Assembly (NCBI RefSeq): GCF_012641275.1
Contig: NZ_JABAIA010000003.1
Location: 930,001-994,000 of the forward strand
Length of the DNA: 64,000 bases
Source of the DNA: Chitinophaga varians
Lineage (GTDB): Bacteria > Bacteroidota > Bacteroidia > Chitinophagales > Chitinophagaceae
Reading direction: 5' to 3'
How positions within the stretch are numbered: the stretch's first letter is position 1; every line of letters begins with the position of its first letter. The position numbers were made by a program, and so were the translations under genes. This document shows, piece after piece, positions 33,482 to 41,531 of this stretch. The notes under the pieces were generated by a model, which had not been told where the DNA came from, searched no databases, and saw nothing but the letters and a program-made list of their open reading frames with translations.

Positions 33482-33664
33482 ATGGAGAATAAAAAAGGAC
33501 TGTCACCTGTACTGTTAATTGTAGCCATCATTCTGGGAGCGGCATTGTATAAGCAATTCGACTTTCAACATTTTAAGTTTGAAAAGCCTGCTCTGGCCAT
33601 CGTTTACCTGATCGTTTTTGTTGGTTGTATTTTTTTCCTGGTGAAAAGACCCAAAAAACAATAA
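33482..33664 (+). CDS. small two-helix membrane protein
   Basis: A 60-residue protein starting at ATG 33482, 42 bp after the synthetase terminator. It has two predicted membrane helices: about residues 8-23 (hydrophobic LSPVLLIVAIILGAAL) and about 37-54 (ALAIVYLIVFVGCIFFLV). A short charged stretch lies between them and the C-terminus is lysine-rich (KRPKKQ). I do not recognise the family. A TAGTATTG element about 15-22 bp upstream is one mismatch from the Bacteroidota -7 box, so it may have its own promoter. It converges on the beta-helix gene, leaving only 13 bp between the stops. Membership in the lipopeptide cluster cannot be inferred. Confidence 0.7.
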   Translation: MENKKGLSPVLLIVAIILGAALYKQFDFQHFKFEKPALAIVYLIVFVGCIFFLVKRPKKQ

Positions 33665-33677
33665 CAATAAACCTGTT

Positions 33678-35285
33678 TTATTTCACATAGGTACTGCCTT
33701 TGTCCTGTCCGAATGTTTTGGGACGGTTGTTGGTGGTGGGCTTGTCCGGTACCGGAGGTGCCGGGGCTGTCCAGTCGCTCCAGGATACGCGGGAGCCGTC
33801 AGGGGCAGTCACTTCAAATCCGGCAAATTGCCAGTCGCCGTAGTAGTGATTATTACGGAAGATATTGTTTTGCTGAAAGGTGATGCGCCAGGGGATCTGG
33901 TAACCACTGAATTCAGGATAGCTGCCGTACACTGAAAATATCCCGTTGATGCCGCAGAAGTTTCCGCCGCTGCATCCCAGTACGGCCTTGTCTATTCTGA
34001 ATTCGTTATTCTCCACCACCACGTTTTCGGTAGACCAGCGACAAACAAATTTATCCGGAAGGCTGCCTGGGATCACGTCCGGCAGGCCAGACCGGCAGGG
34101 GGAGTCATCGTACAGGCTTTTCATTTTGATAGTGCCTGCCTGGTGGGTATTAGCGCTGGAGCCGCTGTACCGGTTGGAGTTTTCCCAGAGTACCACGCCG
34201 CCCCAGTTATTTTCAAAGTTATTGTTGCTGATCAGCATGGGGGACGTTTTCAGGTTAAACCCGCGGGGACTGCCAGCTTCGGAGATGTATATGGCCGGTA
34301 CCGGGAAATTATCCCCTTTACGGGCGCTCTCCATGCCGGCGATAATAGCGTTCTTTTTGAAGTTGTTGAAACGTACGCGGGCATCATATCCGGCTTCTAT
34401 CATCAATCCGTTTCCGTCATTGTCATTGATGTAATTGTTTTCGATCACGAAGCCCCGGTTGTTATTGTCCAGCCATAAGCCTACTCCCTTGTTATGATGC
34501 ACCCAGTTATTGGTGACCGTGGTGTTTTTGTTGATCCAGAATTTTACCCCGCCGGTGCAGCCACAGCCATCGATTTTGCTTTCCCAGTCATCGGTATTGT
34601 TTCCGGTGATTTCATTATGGTCTAAAACAAAATTTACGATTTCGTTTGTTTCTGTTCCACAGCAGGAGTTGATACCATATTGACCATTGTCTTTTATACA
34701 ATTATAACGGTACACGTTATTGGGGCCTGCCATGAGGCCTGCGCCCTTGTTATTGCTGATGGTATTGTACTCAATGGTCCATTTGTCGCCGGCATCATGG
34801 TTTACCACGCCTTCGTCGCGGGGCGCCACGAAATTACGGATGGTAAGATAACGGATCGTTACGTTGGAAGCCCGCTGGGTAAAAGCATACTGGTTGATAT
34901 TGCGGCCGTCCAGAATGGCTCCCGGCCCGCCGATAAATGTGGTACTGTCGGCAGGTATGATCTGGCTCAGGGGATTGTTGCTGAGTGTGTGTACACCGGG
35001 CGCCAGCCAGAAGGTGGCTCCTTTGCGGTCAAAGTCGAATTTGCTGTTATCGCCTGCCGGCACTGTGATAGCCCCCGCCGGCGCCGCATTAGGCCCTGTC
35101 AGCAAAGCAGTGTTGCCACAAACTTCGGCAGGTGGCGATGACGGCCATATATTGGCGTCCGTATCGCCGGGCCCTTCGGGGCCATCTTTGCCGCCTGTAC
35201 CAGGCTTGTGGCATCCGGTGGCGAGGATACATAAAAGAATGAAAGATCTGCAGATCTTTTGCAGCGGTAAATCAGATTTTCTCAT
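33678..35285 (-). CDS. surface lipoprotein with right-handed parallel beta-helix
   Basis: A 535-residue protein starting at ATG 35285. The N-terminus is a lipoprotein signal (basic start, hydrophobic core, lipobox LATGC), followed by a Gly/Pro/Asp-rich tether. From about residue 100 to 480 it has many short repeats of the type xIxxNxIxxNxGxGL, for example NNYINDNDGNGLMIEAG. These are typical of pectate-lyase-like or NosD-like right-handed beta-helix proteins. Such proteins usually bind or cleave polysaccharides, but I see no clear lyase or hydrolase catalytic motif. It is a single gene, convergent with the small membrane protein and divergent from the Old Yellow Enzyme gene across a 379-bp spacer. 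Role in glycan binding or degradation is inferred from the fold only. Confidence 0.88.
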   Translation of the reverse strand: MRKSDLPLQKICRSFILLCILATGCHKPGTGGKDGPEGPGDTDANIWPSSPPAEVCGNTALLTGPNAAPAGAITVPAGDNSKFDFDRKGATFWLAPGVHTLSNNPLSQIIPADSTTFIGGPGAILDGRNINQYAFTQRASNVTIRYLTIRNFVAPRDEGVVNHDAGDKWTIEYNTISNNKGAGLMAGPNNVYRYNCIKDNGQYGINSCCGTETNEIVNFVLDHNEITGNNTDDWESKIDGCGCTGGVKFWINKNTTVTNNWVHHNKGVGLWLDNNNRGFVIENNYINDNDGNGLMIEAGYDARVRFNNFKKNAIIAGMESARKGDNFPVPAIYISEAGSPRGFNLKTSPMLISNNNFENNWGGVVLWENSNRYSGSSANTHQAGTIKMKSLYDDSPCRSGLPDVIPGSLPDKFVCRWSTENVVVENNEFRIDKAVLGCSGGNFCGINGIFSVYGSYPEFSGYQIPWRITFQQNNIFRNNHYYGDWQFAGFEVTAPDGSRVSWSDWTAPAPPVPDKPTTNNRPKTFGQDKGSTYVK

Positions 35286-35585
35286 AGGAATTGATTAATT
35301 GACATGGTTTGGACTGGTTAAATACTTTTAGTGTCCAACAAATGATTTGACAAATGCATCATCGGCCTGTACTTCCTTTTTTTCGTCCAGGTGGCAATTT
35401 TTCCTGGTTATCAGGCCTCTTTTTGCTCAGTACAACAGGTATTAAGGATAATCTACACTACAGTCACGGTTCTTCAGACAGGTTTATGGAAGTAAGGTAC
35501 AAATAAAATGAAATATTTATACCAGGAAGGTTTTTTTTTAAGCAGATATTAATCGGTATGCCGGAGTGATCATGAAGGTTAAAGT

Positions 35586-35645
35586 AGTTTAACTTCATTT
35601 ATTATAGTAGTTGAACTTGCAGCAAAAGCGGATGAAATAGTTTTG
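35586..35645 (+). promoter_or_regulatory. promoter of the OYE gene with two AGTTNAACT palindromes
   Basis: TAGTTTTG at 35638-35645 matches the Bacteroidota -7 consensus TAnnTTTG and ends 19 bp before the OYE start codon. Upstream lie two 9-bp palindromes, AGTTTAACT (35586-35594) and AGTTGAACT (35609-35617). Their spacing is 23 bp, about two helical turns, and the second overlaps the -33 region. This looks like a dimer-of-dimers operator. The rest of the 379-bp spacer (35286-35585) is A+T-rich with no gene. Confidence 0.6.
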
Positions 35646-35664
35646 TGTCCATAATTACTTACTT

Positions 35665-36786
35665 ATGGAGATGACAAAACACCCGATATTCCGGCCGTTG
35701 CCATGGCCGGGGCACTCAATGAAAAACAGACTGGTTGTAGCGCCTATGTCGCGCATAAGTGCCACCGAAGAAGGACGGGCCACGGCAGAAATGGAAGCCT
35801 ACTACACCGCTTTTGCGAAAGGTGGTTTCAGCATGATTATCACAGAAGGAAATTATACCGACGAAATAGCCAGCCGCGGTTATGCTCATCAGCCGGGGCT
35901 AACCAATGCAGCCCACGCCGATGCCTGGAAGCCGGTTGTGGCGCAGGTGAAAGCGCATGGAGCACTGATGATAGCGCAGTTGATGCATGCCGGCGCGCTG
36001 TCGCAATATTTCCAGCATACGATTGCTCCTTCGGCCATACAGCCGGTGGGCGTTAAAATGGCACAATACGGCGGCACAGGTGCTTTCCCTTTTCCCCGGG
36101 CCATGGGCGCAGATGATATCAACGCCGTTAAAACAGGTTTTGTAAATGCCGCGAAGATGGCAATGGACGCTGGCTTTGACGGGGTAGAGCTGCATGCGGC
36201 CAACGGTTACCTGCTCGACCAGTTTCTAACGCCGGAACTAAATGTCCGCCAGGATCAATATGGAGGCTCCACCAGCAACCGTTTCCGCCTTTCTGCTGAA
36301 ATTATACAGGCAATCAGGGAGGTGGTGCCGGCACATTTTCTGGTAGGCATACGGTTGTCGGAAGGAAAGGTGAACGACCTCAAATACCGCTGGAAAGACG
36401 GTGCAGATATGGCCGTCGGGGTGTTGGGGGAAGTGAGAAAAGCAGCACCTGATTTTGTTCATATCGCCGTGCAAAGCGGGGAGTGGGAGCGGGACAGCTT
36501 TTACAGCGATGGCACTTCGTATGCCGCACTCGCCAAACAAATAACCGGCAGCGTGGTCATCGCCAACGGTGGCATGCACCAGCCGGCAAGGGCTGCCAGG
36601 GTGATTGAAGCATCCCATGCTGATTTGATCTCCATCGGAAAGGCTGCCCTGGCAGACCCGGCATGGCCCCTGCATATGCTGAACGGAACATCGCCCCTGG
36701 CTTTTCATCCTGATATGCTTTGGCCGGAAGCCACCATCTCTCACACCAATCAAATTATTACCTCCATTCACCCCGCTATATCATGA
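35665..36786 (+). CDS. Old Yellow Enzyme family NAD(P)H:flavin oxidoreductase / ene-reductase
   Basis: A 373-residue FMN-dependent TIM-barrel enzyme of usual OYE length. Family marks are the N-terminal RLVVAPMSR strand, IAQLMHAG, and the substrate-binding HAANGYL motif (His and Asn that bind the activated carbonyl, then the catalytic Tyr). LNVRQDQYGGSTSNRFR and the C-terminal ADLISIGKAALADP, which binds FMN phosphate, are also present. It should reduce activated C=C bonds or nitro compounds with NAD(P)H in the cytoplasm. The stop codon overlaps the next start (ATGA at 36783-36786), so it is translationally coupled to the RidA-like gene. The promoter carries paired palindromes that suggest repression or induction by an electrophile-sensing regulator, but no regulator gene is adjacent. 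Confidence 0.93.
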   Translation: MEMTKHPIFRPLPWPGHSMKNRLVVAPMSRISATEEGRATAEMEAYYTAFAKGGFSMIITEGNYTDEIASRGYAHQPGLTNAAHADAWKPVVAQVKAHGALMIAQLMHAGALSQYFQHTIAPSAIQPVGVKMAQYGGTGAFPFPRAMGADDINAVKTGFVNAAKMAMDAGFDGVELHAANGYLLDQFLTPELNVRQDQYGGSTSNRFRLSAEIIQAIREVVPAHFLVGIRLSEGKVNDLKYRWKDGADMAVGVLGEVRKAAPDFVHIAVQSGEWERDSFYSDGTSYAALAKQITGSVVIANGGMHQPARAARVIEASHADLISIGKAALADPAWPLHMLNGTSPLAFHPDMLWPEATISHTNQIITSIHPAIS

Positions 36787-37283
36787 GAACACTTTTTTTA
36801 ATGCTCGTCAGCTTATACAGCTTATGTGTATCAGCGCAATCAAAAAATTCATCTCACCAATTAAAAAACAATAAAATGAAAATCTCACAAATAAAAATCA
36901 ATCCCGACCCGTATCAACCTTTTCGTCTCGCTCAGGGCTATCGCGCCGGTGATCTCCTGTTTATTTCCGGACAAACCGCCATCGACGACAGTGGCCAGTT
37001 AACAGGTATCGGTGATTTCGATAAGCAGGCCGATAAAGCGTTTGAGAACCTGGAGAAGGTGTTGAAAGCCGGCGGTTCCAGCCTTAAAAATGTAATAAAG
37101 GTGACCATCCTGCTGAAAGACATGGGCAACTTTAACAAGATCGTAGCGTTAAGGGGAAAATATTTTAAAGCGCCGTACCCGGCAGATACTATACTGGAGG
37201 TGTCTTCCCTTTATTCTCCTGACGCGCTGATCGAAATAGAGGCGGTGGCTGTGGCAGATGAAGCGGCGGAATGGAAACAGTAA
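36783..37283 (+). CDS. RidA/YjgF/UK114-family protein with signal peptide
   Basis: A 166-residue protein. I chose ATG 36783 because it overlaps the OYE stop (ATGA) and gives a good signal peptide (MRTLFLMLVSLYSLCVSA, then QS). The alternative start at 36876 would give a cytosolic Rid core of usual length. The core (GYRAGDLLFISGQTAID, LKAGGSSLKNVIKVTILLKDM, IEIEAVAV) is Rid. Where E. coli RidA has the catalytic arginine (PARSC), this protein reads PADTI. The imine-deaminase Arg therefore appears replaced by Asp, and canonical 2-aminoacrylate deaminase activity is doubtful. Coupling to an ene-reductase suggests a shared role with reactive enamine or enone compounds, which is inference. Confidence 0.88.
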   Translation: MRTLFLMLVSLYSLCVSAQSKNSSHQLKNNKMKISQIKINPDPYQPFRLAQGYRAGDLLFISGQTAIDDSGQLTGIGDFDKQADKAFENLEKVLKAGGSSLKNVIKVTILLKDMGNFNKIVALRGKYFKAPYPADTILEVSSLYSPDALIEIEAVAVADEAAEWKQ

Positions 37284-37288
37284 AAAAT

Positions 37289-37324
37289 AAAAAGCCTTCA
37301 GGCCTTAGACCTGAGGGCTTTTAC
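37289..37324. terminator. bidirectional terminator between RidA-like and RluA-N genes
   Basis: AAAAAGCCTTCAGG pairs with CCTGAGGGCTTTT (one G-U pair) around a short loop. It lies directly after the RidA stop and touches the stop of the converging minus-strand gene. A- and T-runs on both sides suit termination in both directions. Confidence 0.8.
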
Positions 37325-38133
37325 CCGTTCAACATATAATCCAGTATCGGCGCGCATTTTTCCCTGCATGGCTTGTAATAGGCGCCATGTTGCCAGGTGG
37401 CCGATTTGGGAGACAAGCCCCACCAGAACTCCACCAGGGCCAGCGGTTCCATCTGGTGGCGAAAGGCGTGTTGCAGCAGTTTGGGGCCTGCGCATTCTCC
37501 GGCGCCTGCGGGCGGTTGTTTATAGCCGTGAGCAGTAAAGATGTCCACCATGTTTTTCAGATGGCCGGCCTTGTTGCTGAAGTTGAATTGCTCCAGGAGT
37601 CGTCGTTGCAGTCCGGTGGAATGTGCTTTGCGCAATGCTTTCAACTGAGTAATAGCAGGATGATGAAGGGTGGCGTCTTCTTCAGCGAGTGCGGCAATTT
37701 CACGATTGATTTCTGATAAACGGACCATGCCGGTATTCAGGAAACTGCCTGTTGTAAGCGCGTCAAATACCGGTCCCACGAACCTGTTGTGATGATTGCC
37801 ATTGGCCAGTTTGCCGGAAAATGCCGACAGATAGCCCAGTGTTCCGCCCTGGTCCTGTACGATCAGTATACCGAACATTTTGCCAATAACGGCGCCATGG
37901 CCTTTGTCGTCCAGCCCGAAATTATGCATCCATTCATTTTGTCCGGCAAGATGTTGCTGAAGTTCTGCAACCGCTATTTCGCAAAGCGGATGAATGTCTT
38001 CATCCTGGTTAAAGGTGAGTGTTCCGGCCATCGACCTGGCGGCGCCCTGGTCCGCAAAGGGACAAAAGGCAGTGCCCGCTTGTTGTTCCTGTGCTGCTAT
38101 AAAGGAGTGATCATCGTCTTCTACGTCGGTCAT
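37321..38133 (-). CDS. RluA-type pseudouridine synthase N-terminal region without catalytic domain
   Basis: A 270-residue protein from ATG 38133. A longer frame from TTG 38187 is unlikely because a -7 promoter box lies on that codon. The sequence matches, from memory, the N-terminal extension of about 550-residue RluA-family proteins. Marks are HPLCEIAVAELQ, the IGKMFGILIV strand, GYLSAFSGKLANGNHH, PPAGAGECAGPKLLQ, EFWWGLSPKSATWQHG and CREKCAPILDYML. In those proteins the pseudouridine synthase domain begins right after this point. Here the stop follows at once and only a terminator and a convergent gene lie downstream. The catalytic part is absent from this locus, so it is either a stand-alone domain or a truncated gene. 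Conserved Cys residues (GEC, CREKC) could bind metal. Confidence 0.78.
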   Translation of the reverse strand: MTDVEDDDHSFIAAQEQQAGTAFCPFADQGAARSMAGTLTFNQDEDIHPLCEIAVAELQQHLAGQNEWMHNFGLDDKGHGAVIGKMFGILIVQDQGGTLGYLSAFSGKLANGNHHNRFVGPVFDALTTGSFLNTGMVRLSEINREIAALAEEDATLHHPAITQLKALRKAHSTGLQRRLLEQFNFSNKAGHLKNMVDIFTAHGYKQPPAGAGECAGPKLLQHAFRHQMEPLALVEFWWGLSPKSATWQHGAYYKPCREKCAPILDYMLNG

Positions 38134-38184
38134 ATATACGCTTGTGGCATAGTGCCAGCCTTGACAGGGTGGCTTAAAAAGACG

Positions 38185-38192
38185 CAAAGGTA
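38185..38192 (-). promoter_or_regulatory. -7 promoter box for the RluA-N gene
   Basis: On the minus strand this reads TACCTTTG, an exact match to TAnnTTTG. Transcription would start near 38180, about 45 bases upstream of ATG 38133. That argues against the upstream TTG start. Confidence 0.6.
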
Positions 38193-38241
38193 AGCGACCG
38201 TGATCAAATTAAAAAGTACTTAAAAAGCGATTAAAATCGGC

Positions 38242-38532
38242 TTAAATGAGGATGTAAAGTAATGCAGCACACTGCTGCTGCACTACTAAGAAAATGGACG
38301 GTGGCCATTTCAAAATATTTTTTTTCAGTAATGAGAAAGCTGTAATATTGATAAGTAAACACGATAGAAACCCAAACGACGAGCCATAATCTTTAAGCAA
38401 ATCTGAATAACCCGCTTTTAAAACCTGATACACTGGAGAACCCGTCTGTCCATTCATTCTAAACGTACATAGCAGAAAGTCCATGACGGTCTTGTTTGCC
38501 GGTGAGTAGCCAGGAATTTTCTGTTCGCTCAT
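38242..38532 (-). CDS. doubtful small hypothetical protein
   Basis: A 96-residue frame from ATG 38532. The first half (SEQKIPGYSPANKTVMDFLLCTF...) reads like a soluble protein. The second half (SLLKKNILKWPPSIFLVV...) is hydrophobic and looks like out-of-frame sequence. I recognise no family, and codon use is poorer than in neighbouring genes. It could be a decayed gene or chance. It is listed because it is the only sizeable frame in the 38134-38638 spacer. Confidence 0.28.
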   Translation of the reverse strand: MSEQKIPGYSPANKTVMDFLLCTFRMNGQTGSPVYQVLKAGYSDLLKDYGSSFGFLSCLLINITAFSLLKKNILKWPPSIFLVVQQQCAALLYILI

Positions 38533-38552
38533 GTGCGTGTATGCTTTAACGT

Positions 38553-38571
38553 TAGTTGTCAAACACAACTA
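38553..38571. promoter_or_regulatory. TAGTTGT-N5-ACAACTA palindrome upstream of the HEIGH peptidase gene
   Basis: A perfect 7-bp inverted repeat (38553-38559 and 38565-38571), 67 bp before the metallopeptidase start. It could be a regulator site. No TAnnTTTG box is clear beside it. Confidence 0.35.
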
Positions 38572-38638
38572 TAGTGACATCTATTTTTCATGCAGAAACG
38601 ATAGCTATCTAAAATCCAAAAACCCAAAATCTTAACCG

Positions 38639-39463
38639 ATGAAGAATCAAGCAATTTTTTTTCTGATCTGCCTGTTGGCCGGTTCACTCATCACTTCGTG
38701 CCGGAAAGACAACAACCAGGGCAGCACTGACAAACCCAACATTTCCAACGATGTACTGGCGCAGATTAAAGCAAAAGGTTTCAGTACAAGCAACGTACAC
38801 GCCGTAAAAGACGGCTATCTCGTGGAAGGAGATATTTTCCTTAGTTCCAAAGACCTCAGCCGGAAAGCCCAAAACACGAAAGTAAGGGTTGCCAAAACAG
38901 AACAGTATTCCACCAATAACCTGGTAGTGGCCCTGCCCCGCGTGATCACCGTGAAGGTGGTCAGCCTGGGAAGCGCGTTTGTACAAGGCACCGACCTGGC
39001 GATCCAACGTTACAACGCATTGGGACTGCGCATCCGGTTCCAGCGCATTACCAGCGGTAATGCTGATATCACCATCCAGGGCTTCTATGAAGGACCCAGT
39101 GGCGGTTATATTACTTTGGGTTCATCCGGTTTCCCCACCGATGCGGGAGACCCGTTTAACCTGATAGAAATGAATACCCACCCCTACGCGTACGGCAGCA
39201 ACCCGAACGTACAGTACGTGGGCTCCGTGATCCAGCACGAAATCGGACATTGCATCGGTATGCGCCATACCGACTATATGGACCGTTCCTACAGCTGCGG
39301 CGGTGATCCGGTAGATGAAGGCGATGGCGGCGTAGGCGCGGTATACCTGCCCGGCACCCCCAGCGACCCTGATCCAAACTCCTGGATGCTGGCCTGCTCC
39401 AATGGCGGCAACCGCACTTTCAATTCCAATGACATCATTGCATTGAATTACCTCTATCGTTAA
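38639..39463 (+). CDS. secreted HEIGH metallopeptidase lipoprotein (M57-like)
   Basis: A 274-residue protein. The N-terminus is a lipoprotein signal (MKNQAIFFLICLLAGSLITSC, Cys at the lipobox). The zinc-binding helix reads HEIGHCIGMRHTDYM, that is HExxHxxxxxH, as in the dual-action HEIGH peptidases of Bacteroidota. Upstream strands RVITVKVVSLG and RFQRITSGNADITIQ are typical of the metzincin-like fold. The product should be anchored outside the inner membrane, probably on the cell surface, and cleave proteins. A hairpin terminator follows, so it is monocistronic. Confidence 0.9.
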   Translation: MKNQAIFFLICLLAGSLITSCRKDNNQGSTDKPNISNDVLAQIKAKGFSTSNVHAVKDGYLVEGDIFLSSKDLSRKAQNTKVRVAKTEQYSTNNLVVALPRVITVKVVSLGSAFVQGTDLAIQRYNALGLRIRFQRITSGNADITIQGFYEGPSGGYITLGSSGFPTDAGDPFNLIEMNTHPYAYGSNPNVQYVGSVIQHEIGHCIGMRHTDYMDRSYSCGGDPVDEGDGGVGAVYLPGTPSDPDPNSWMLACSNGGNRTFNSNDIIALNYLYR

Positions 39464-39496
39464 TCCATCGCTTATCGGACATGCATGAAAAAAGGA

Positions 39497-39533
39497 GGGT
39501 TGCACCGCGGTTATTGTGCGGTGCAACCCTTTC
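39497..39533 (+). terminator. intrinsic terminator after the HEIGH peptidase gene
   Basis: A perfect 12-bp stem (GGGTTGCACCGC at 39497-39508 with its complement at 39518-39529, loop of 9) is followed by a short T-run. Confidence 0.75.
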
Positions 39534-39581
39534 CGTATTAAATTACAATGACAAAAACCAGATAACAAACAGGAATATACG

Positions 39582-39627
39582 ATCACAAAACAGCCGTCAA
39601 TCAACCTGTTAATGGCCGTTTTGTGAT
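39582..39627 (-). terminator. possible terminator of the 40755-39634 lipoprotein gene
   Basis: Arms at 39582-39595 and 39614-39627 (ATCACAAAACAGCC against GGCCGTTTTGTGAT, one mismatch) form a 14-bp stem just after the minus-strand stop. No long U-run follows. Confidence 0.45.
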
Positions 39628-39633
39628 GTGCCA

Positions 39634-40755
39634 TTATTTGGTGTTCATGCTGTTGATCAGCGAAACAAGCGTGCTGGCGCTGACAGGGGCCGGGTTGAAA
39701 GTTACGGTAGTGTAATTGGTGCCGGCAGCAGGCGCTCCGATCGTTACGGTTTTCTGTTCGGCATAAAACTGACCGCCGATAGAAGAGATAGCGAGGAAAG
39801 TGCCTTTCTGTCCTACAGGGATGGCGTTCTGATAGCTCAGGAAACCTTCAAAGCCTGCAGGGGGAGTGAAGATGGTATTGTAAAATTTGATGATGCTGTT
39901 CACACCGGTAGGTTTGAAATACAGCATAGAGGGCTCTTCTCCGCCAAAGCTGGTGCCGGTGGCCGGATTGTAGTTGGAGCTGAAATAGGCCAGTACGGTA
40001 GTTTTAGGGTTCGGAAGACTCATTAACTTGTCGCAGTTAGTCCATTTGATCAGGCTGTCCAGTCTGAAATTGAGGGTGCCATTGGTGCCGTCAAACAGGG
40101 CATAGGCGGAAGCTGGATTGGTCACCTGCTGCCAGTCTACGCCTTTGTTGGCGCTGATGGTGGTAGACAAGGTGATCAGCTGGTTCACATAGTTGTAACC
40201 GCTGGTAGTGATGGTAATGGAGGTGTCACCGTTCCACATCGGGATACGCTGGTCGCCTACTTTGGCAGGGGCCTGAACATTGATGGCGCTGTCTTTACGC
40301 AACCGCAGCGGCGTGCTGCCTTGCTGGGCGGAAACGAAAAATTCACCAAAAGACTCCAGCGGCGCGCCGGTGTTGGTGGCGGTAGGCCTGTCTGCGAAGA
40401 TCATGCCGGCGGCATTGCTGATTTCTTTTACAGAGATCGTGATAGGGCCGGTAGCAGGGCTGCCGTCAGGCCTTACCAGGGAGTTGCGGGAAATGGTATA
40501 TTTCCGGCCGCCTTTGGTGGTAAAGGTGGCGTTCTCCTGAAGGTCGACTGTATATGTTTCATACGCCGGCCCGTTGGCTCTCAAAAATGTGTGAAGTTTC
40601 AATCCGTCCGGATCAGGTGCCGCAGCTACATCTGCAGTGAGGTTTTTGGAAGCGTCAGAAGGACCGTTAACATCGTTTTTCAATTGTTTGGTACAGGCGC
40701 CAAACAGCAGGACTACGGCAATGCCGCCCGCAACGTAGAGGGAATTAATGCTCAT
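39634..40755 (-). CDS. Bacteroidota lipoprotein of unknown function
   Basis: A 373-residue protein from ATG 40755. The signal is hydrophobic with lipobox FGAC, then a Ser/Asp/Ala-rich tether. About residues 70-165 (FTTKGGRKYTISRNSLV, GPITISVKEISNAAGMIFA, PLESFGEFFVSA) form a beta-sandwich-like domain seen in many Bacteroidota lipoproteins, with a VxGxVTIxVxE-type core. The remainder is beta-rich with no catalytic motif. It is probably an envelope or surface-binding protein. Its neighbours are single-gene units and give no functional hint. Confidence 0.85.
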   Translation of the reverse strand: MSINSLYVAGGIAVVLLFGACTKQLKNDVNGPSDASKNLTADVAAAPDPDGLKLHTFLRANGPAYETYTVDLQENATFTTKGGRKYTISRNSLVRPDGSPATGPITISVKEISNAAGMIFADRPTATNTGAPLESFGEFFVSAQQGSTPLRLRKDSAINVQAPAKVGDQRIPMWNGDTSITITTSGYNYVNQLITLSTTISANKGVDWQQVTNPASAYALFDGTNGTLNFRLDSLIKWTNCDKLMSLPNPKTTVLAYFSSNYNPATGTSFGGEEPSMLYFKPTGVNSIIKFYNTIFTPPAGFEGFLSYQNAIPVGQKGTFLAISSIGGQFYAEQKTVTIGAPAAGTNYTTVTFNPAPVSASTLVSLINSMNTK

Positions 40756-40969
40756 AACTTTGTCTTGTGGGAATTTAAAAAATCGGGTTTCGAGTGATCA
40801 GTTGTTTTGCTAAAGATTGATAGGTTGAGCTATGAAGTTACCGTGCGTAACTGCTGTAATAATTCAGATTAAAAAATATTTTTATTTTATAGGAATGGTA
40901 GGGAGATGTTTGTCAGGCAATATATTTATATTCATCCTGTTAAAGGCTGTATAGCAGCAGTAAATTTTT

Positions 40970-41458
40970 ATGAAAAAACTACTGATCGTACTGGGCGCGC
41001 CCAATGGCCCTCTTGGTGAGCTGTCGCAGATAGCGCAGGACAGACTGGCCTGTGCGCTTCGTTTTTATAACGCCAACAGTGATTGCTGGATTGTTTGCAC
41101 CGGTGGCTTCGGTCAGCACTTTAATACAACAGACAAGCCTCACTTTTTTTATGCTGTAAAGTACCTGACAGACAACAACGTTCCGGCGTCTGCTTTTCTG
41201 GAATGTCCGCCTTCTTCCAATACGATAGAAGATTTTCAAATGACCAGAAGCCTGGTATGGGAAGAGCAGCCGGACGTCCTGGTGATCATCACCTCTGATT
41301 TTCATCTGGCAAGGGCCAGGGCCTTGTACACCAGGATCATCAACTACCCGAAGGTCATCTTCGTTCCTGCATCCTCTTCCTTACCGGAAGCGCAGCTGGC
41401 GCCGCTGGTGGAGCATGAGGCACGGGCATTGAAAAAGCTGCAGGAGAACACGCTATAA
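40970..41458 (+). CDS. YdcF/DUF218 family protein
   Basis: A 162-residue protein with the DUF218 signatures: LLIVLGAP at the N-terminus, WIVCTGGFGQ, the ECPPSSNTIEDF motif and ITSDFHLARARALY near residue 110. The family has a Rossmann-like fold. E. coli YdcF binds S-adenosylmethionine, and SanA/ElyC-type relatives act in envelope maintenance. This copy lacks a membrane helix, so it should be cytoplasmic. Specific function unknown. It is transcribed alone and ends at a strong bidirectional terminator. Confidence 0.88.
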   Translation: MKKLLIVLGAPNGPLGELSQIAQDRLACALRFYNANSDCWIVCTGGFGQHFNTTDKPHFFYAVKYLTDNNVPASAFLECPPSSNTIEDFQMTRSLVWEEQPDVLVIITSDFHLARARALYTRIINYPKVIFVPASSSLPEAQLAPLVEHEARALKKLQENTL

Positions 41459-41480
41459 TAGCGGTAGGGAAATCGTTAAA

Positions 41481-41516
41481 TACAATAATCCGGGCGGAAC
41501 TGCCCGGATTATTGTA
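41481..41516. terminator. bidirectional terminator between YdcF-like and discoidin-peptidase genes
   Basis: A perfect 15-bp stem (TACAATAATCCGGGC and its complement) closes a 6-base loop between two converging genes. Confidence 0.85.
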
Positions 41517-41531
41517 CGGATGTTGTCGTAG

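Noticed and set aside
38134..38187. 18-residue N-terminal extension of the RluA-N protein from TTG 38187
   Set aside because: An exact -7 promoter box (TACCTTTG on the minus strand) lies on the TTG codon, so transcription would start downstream of it.
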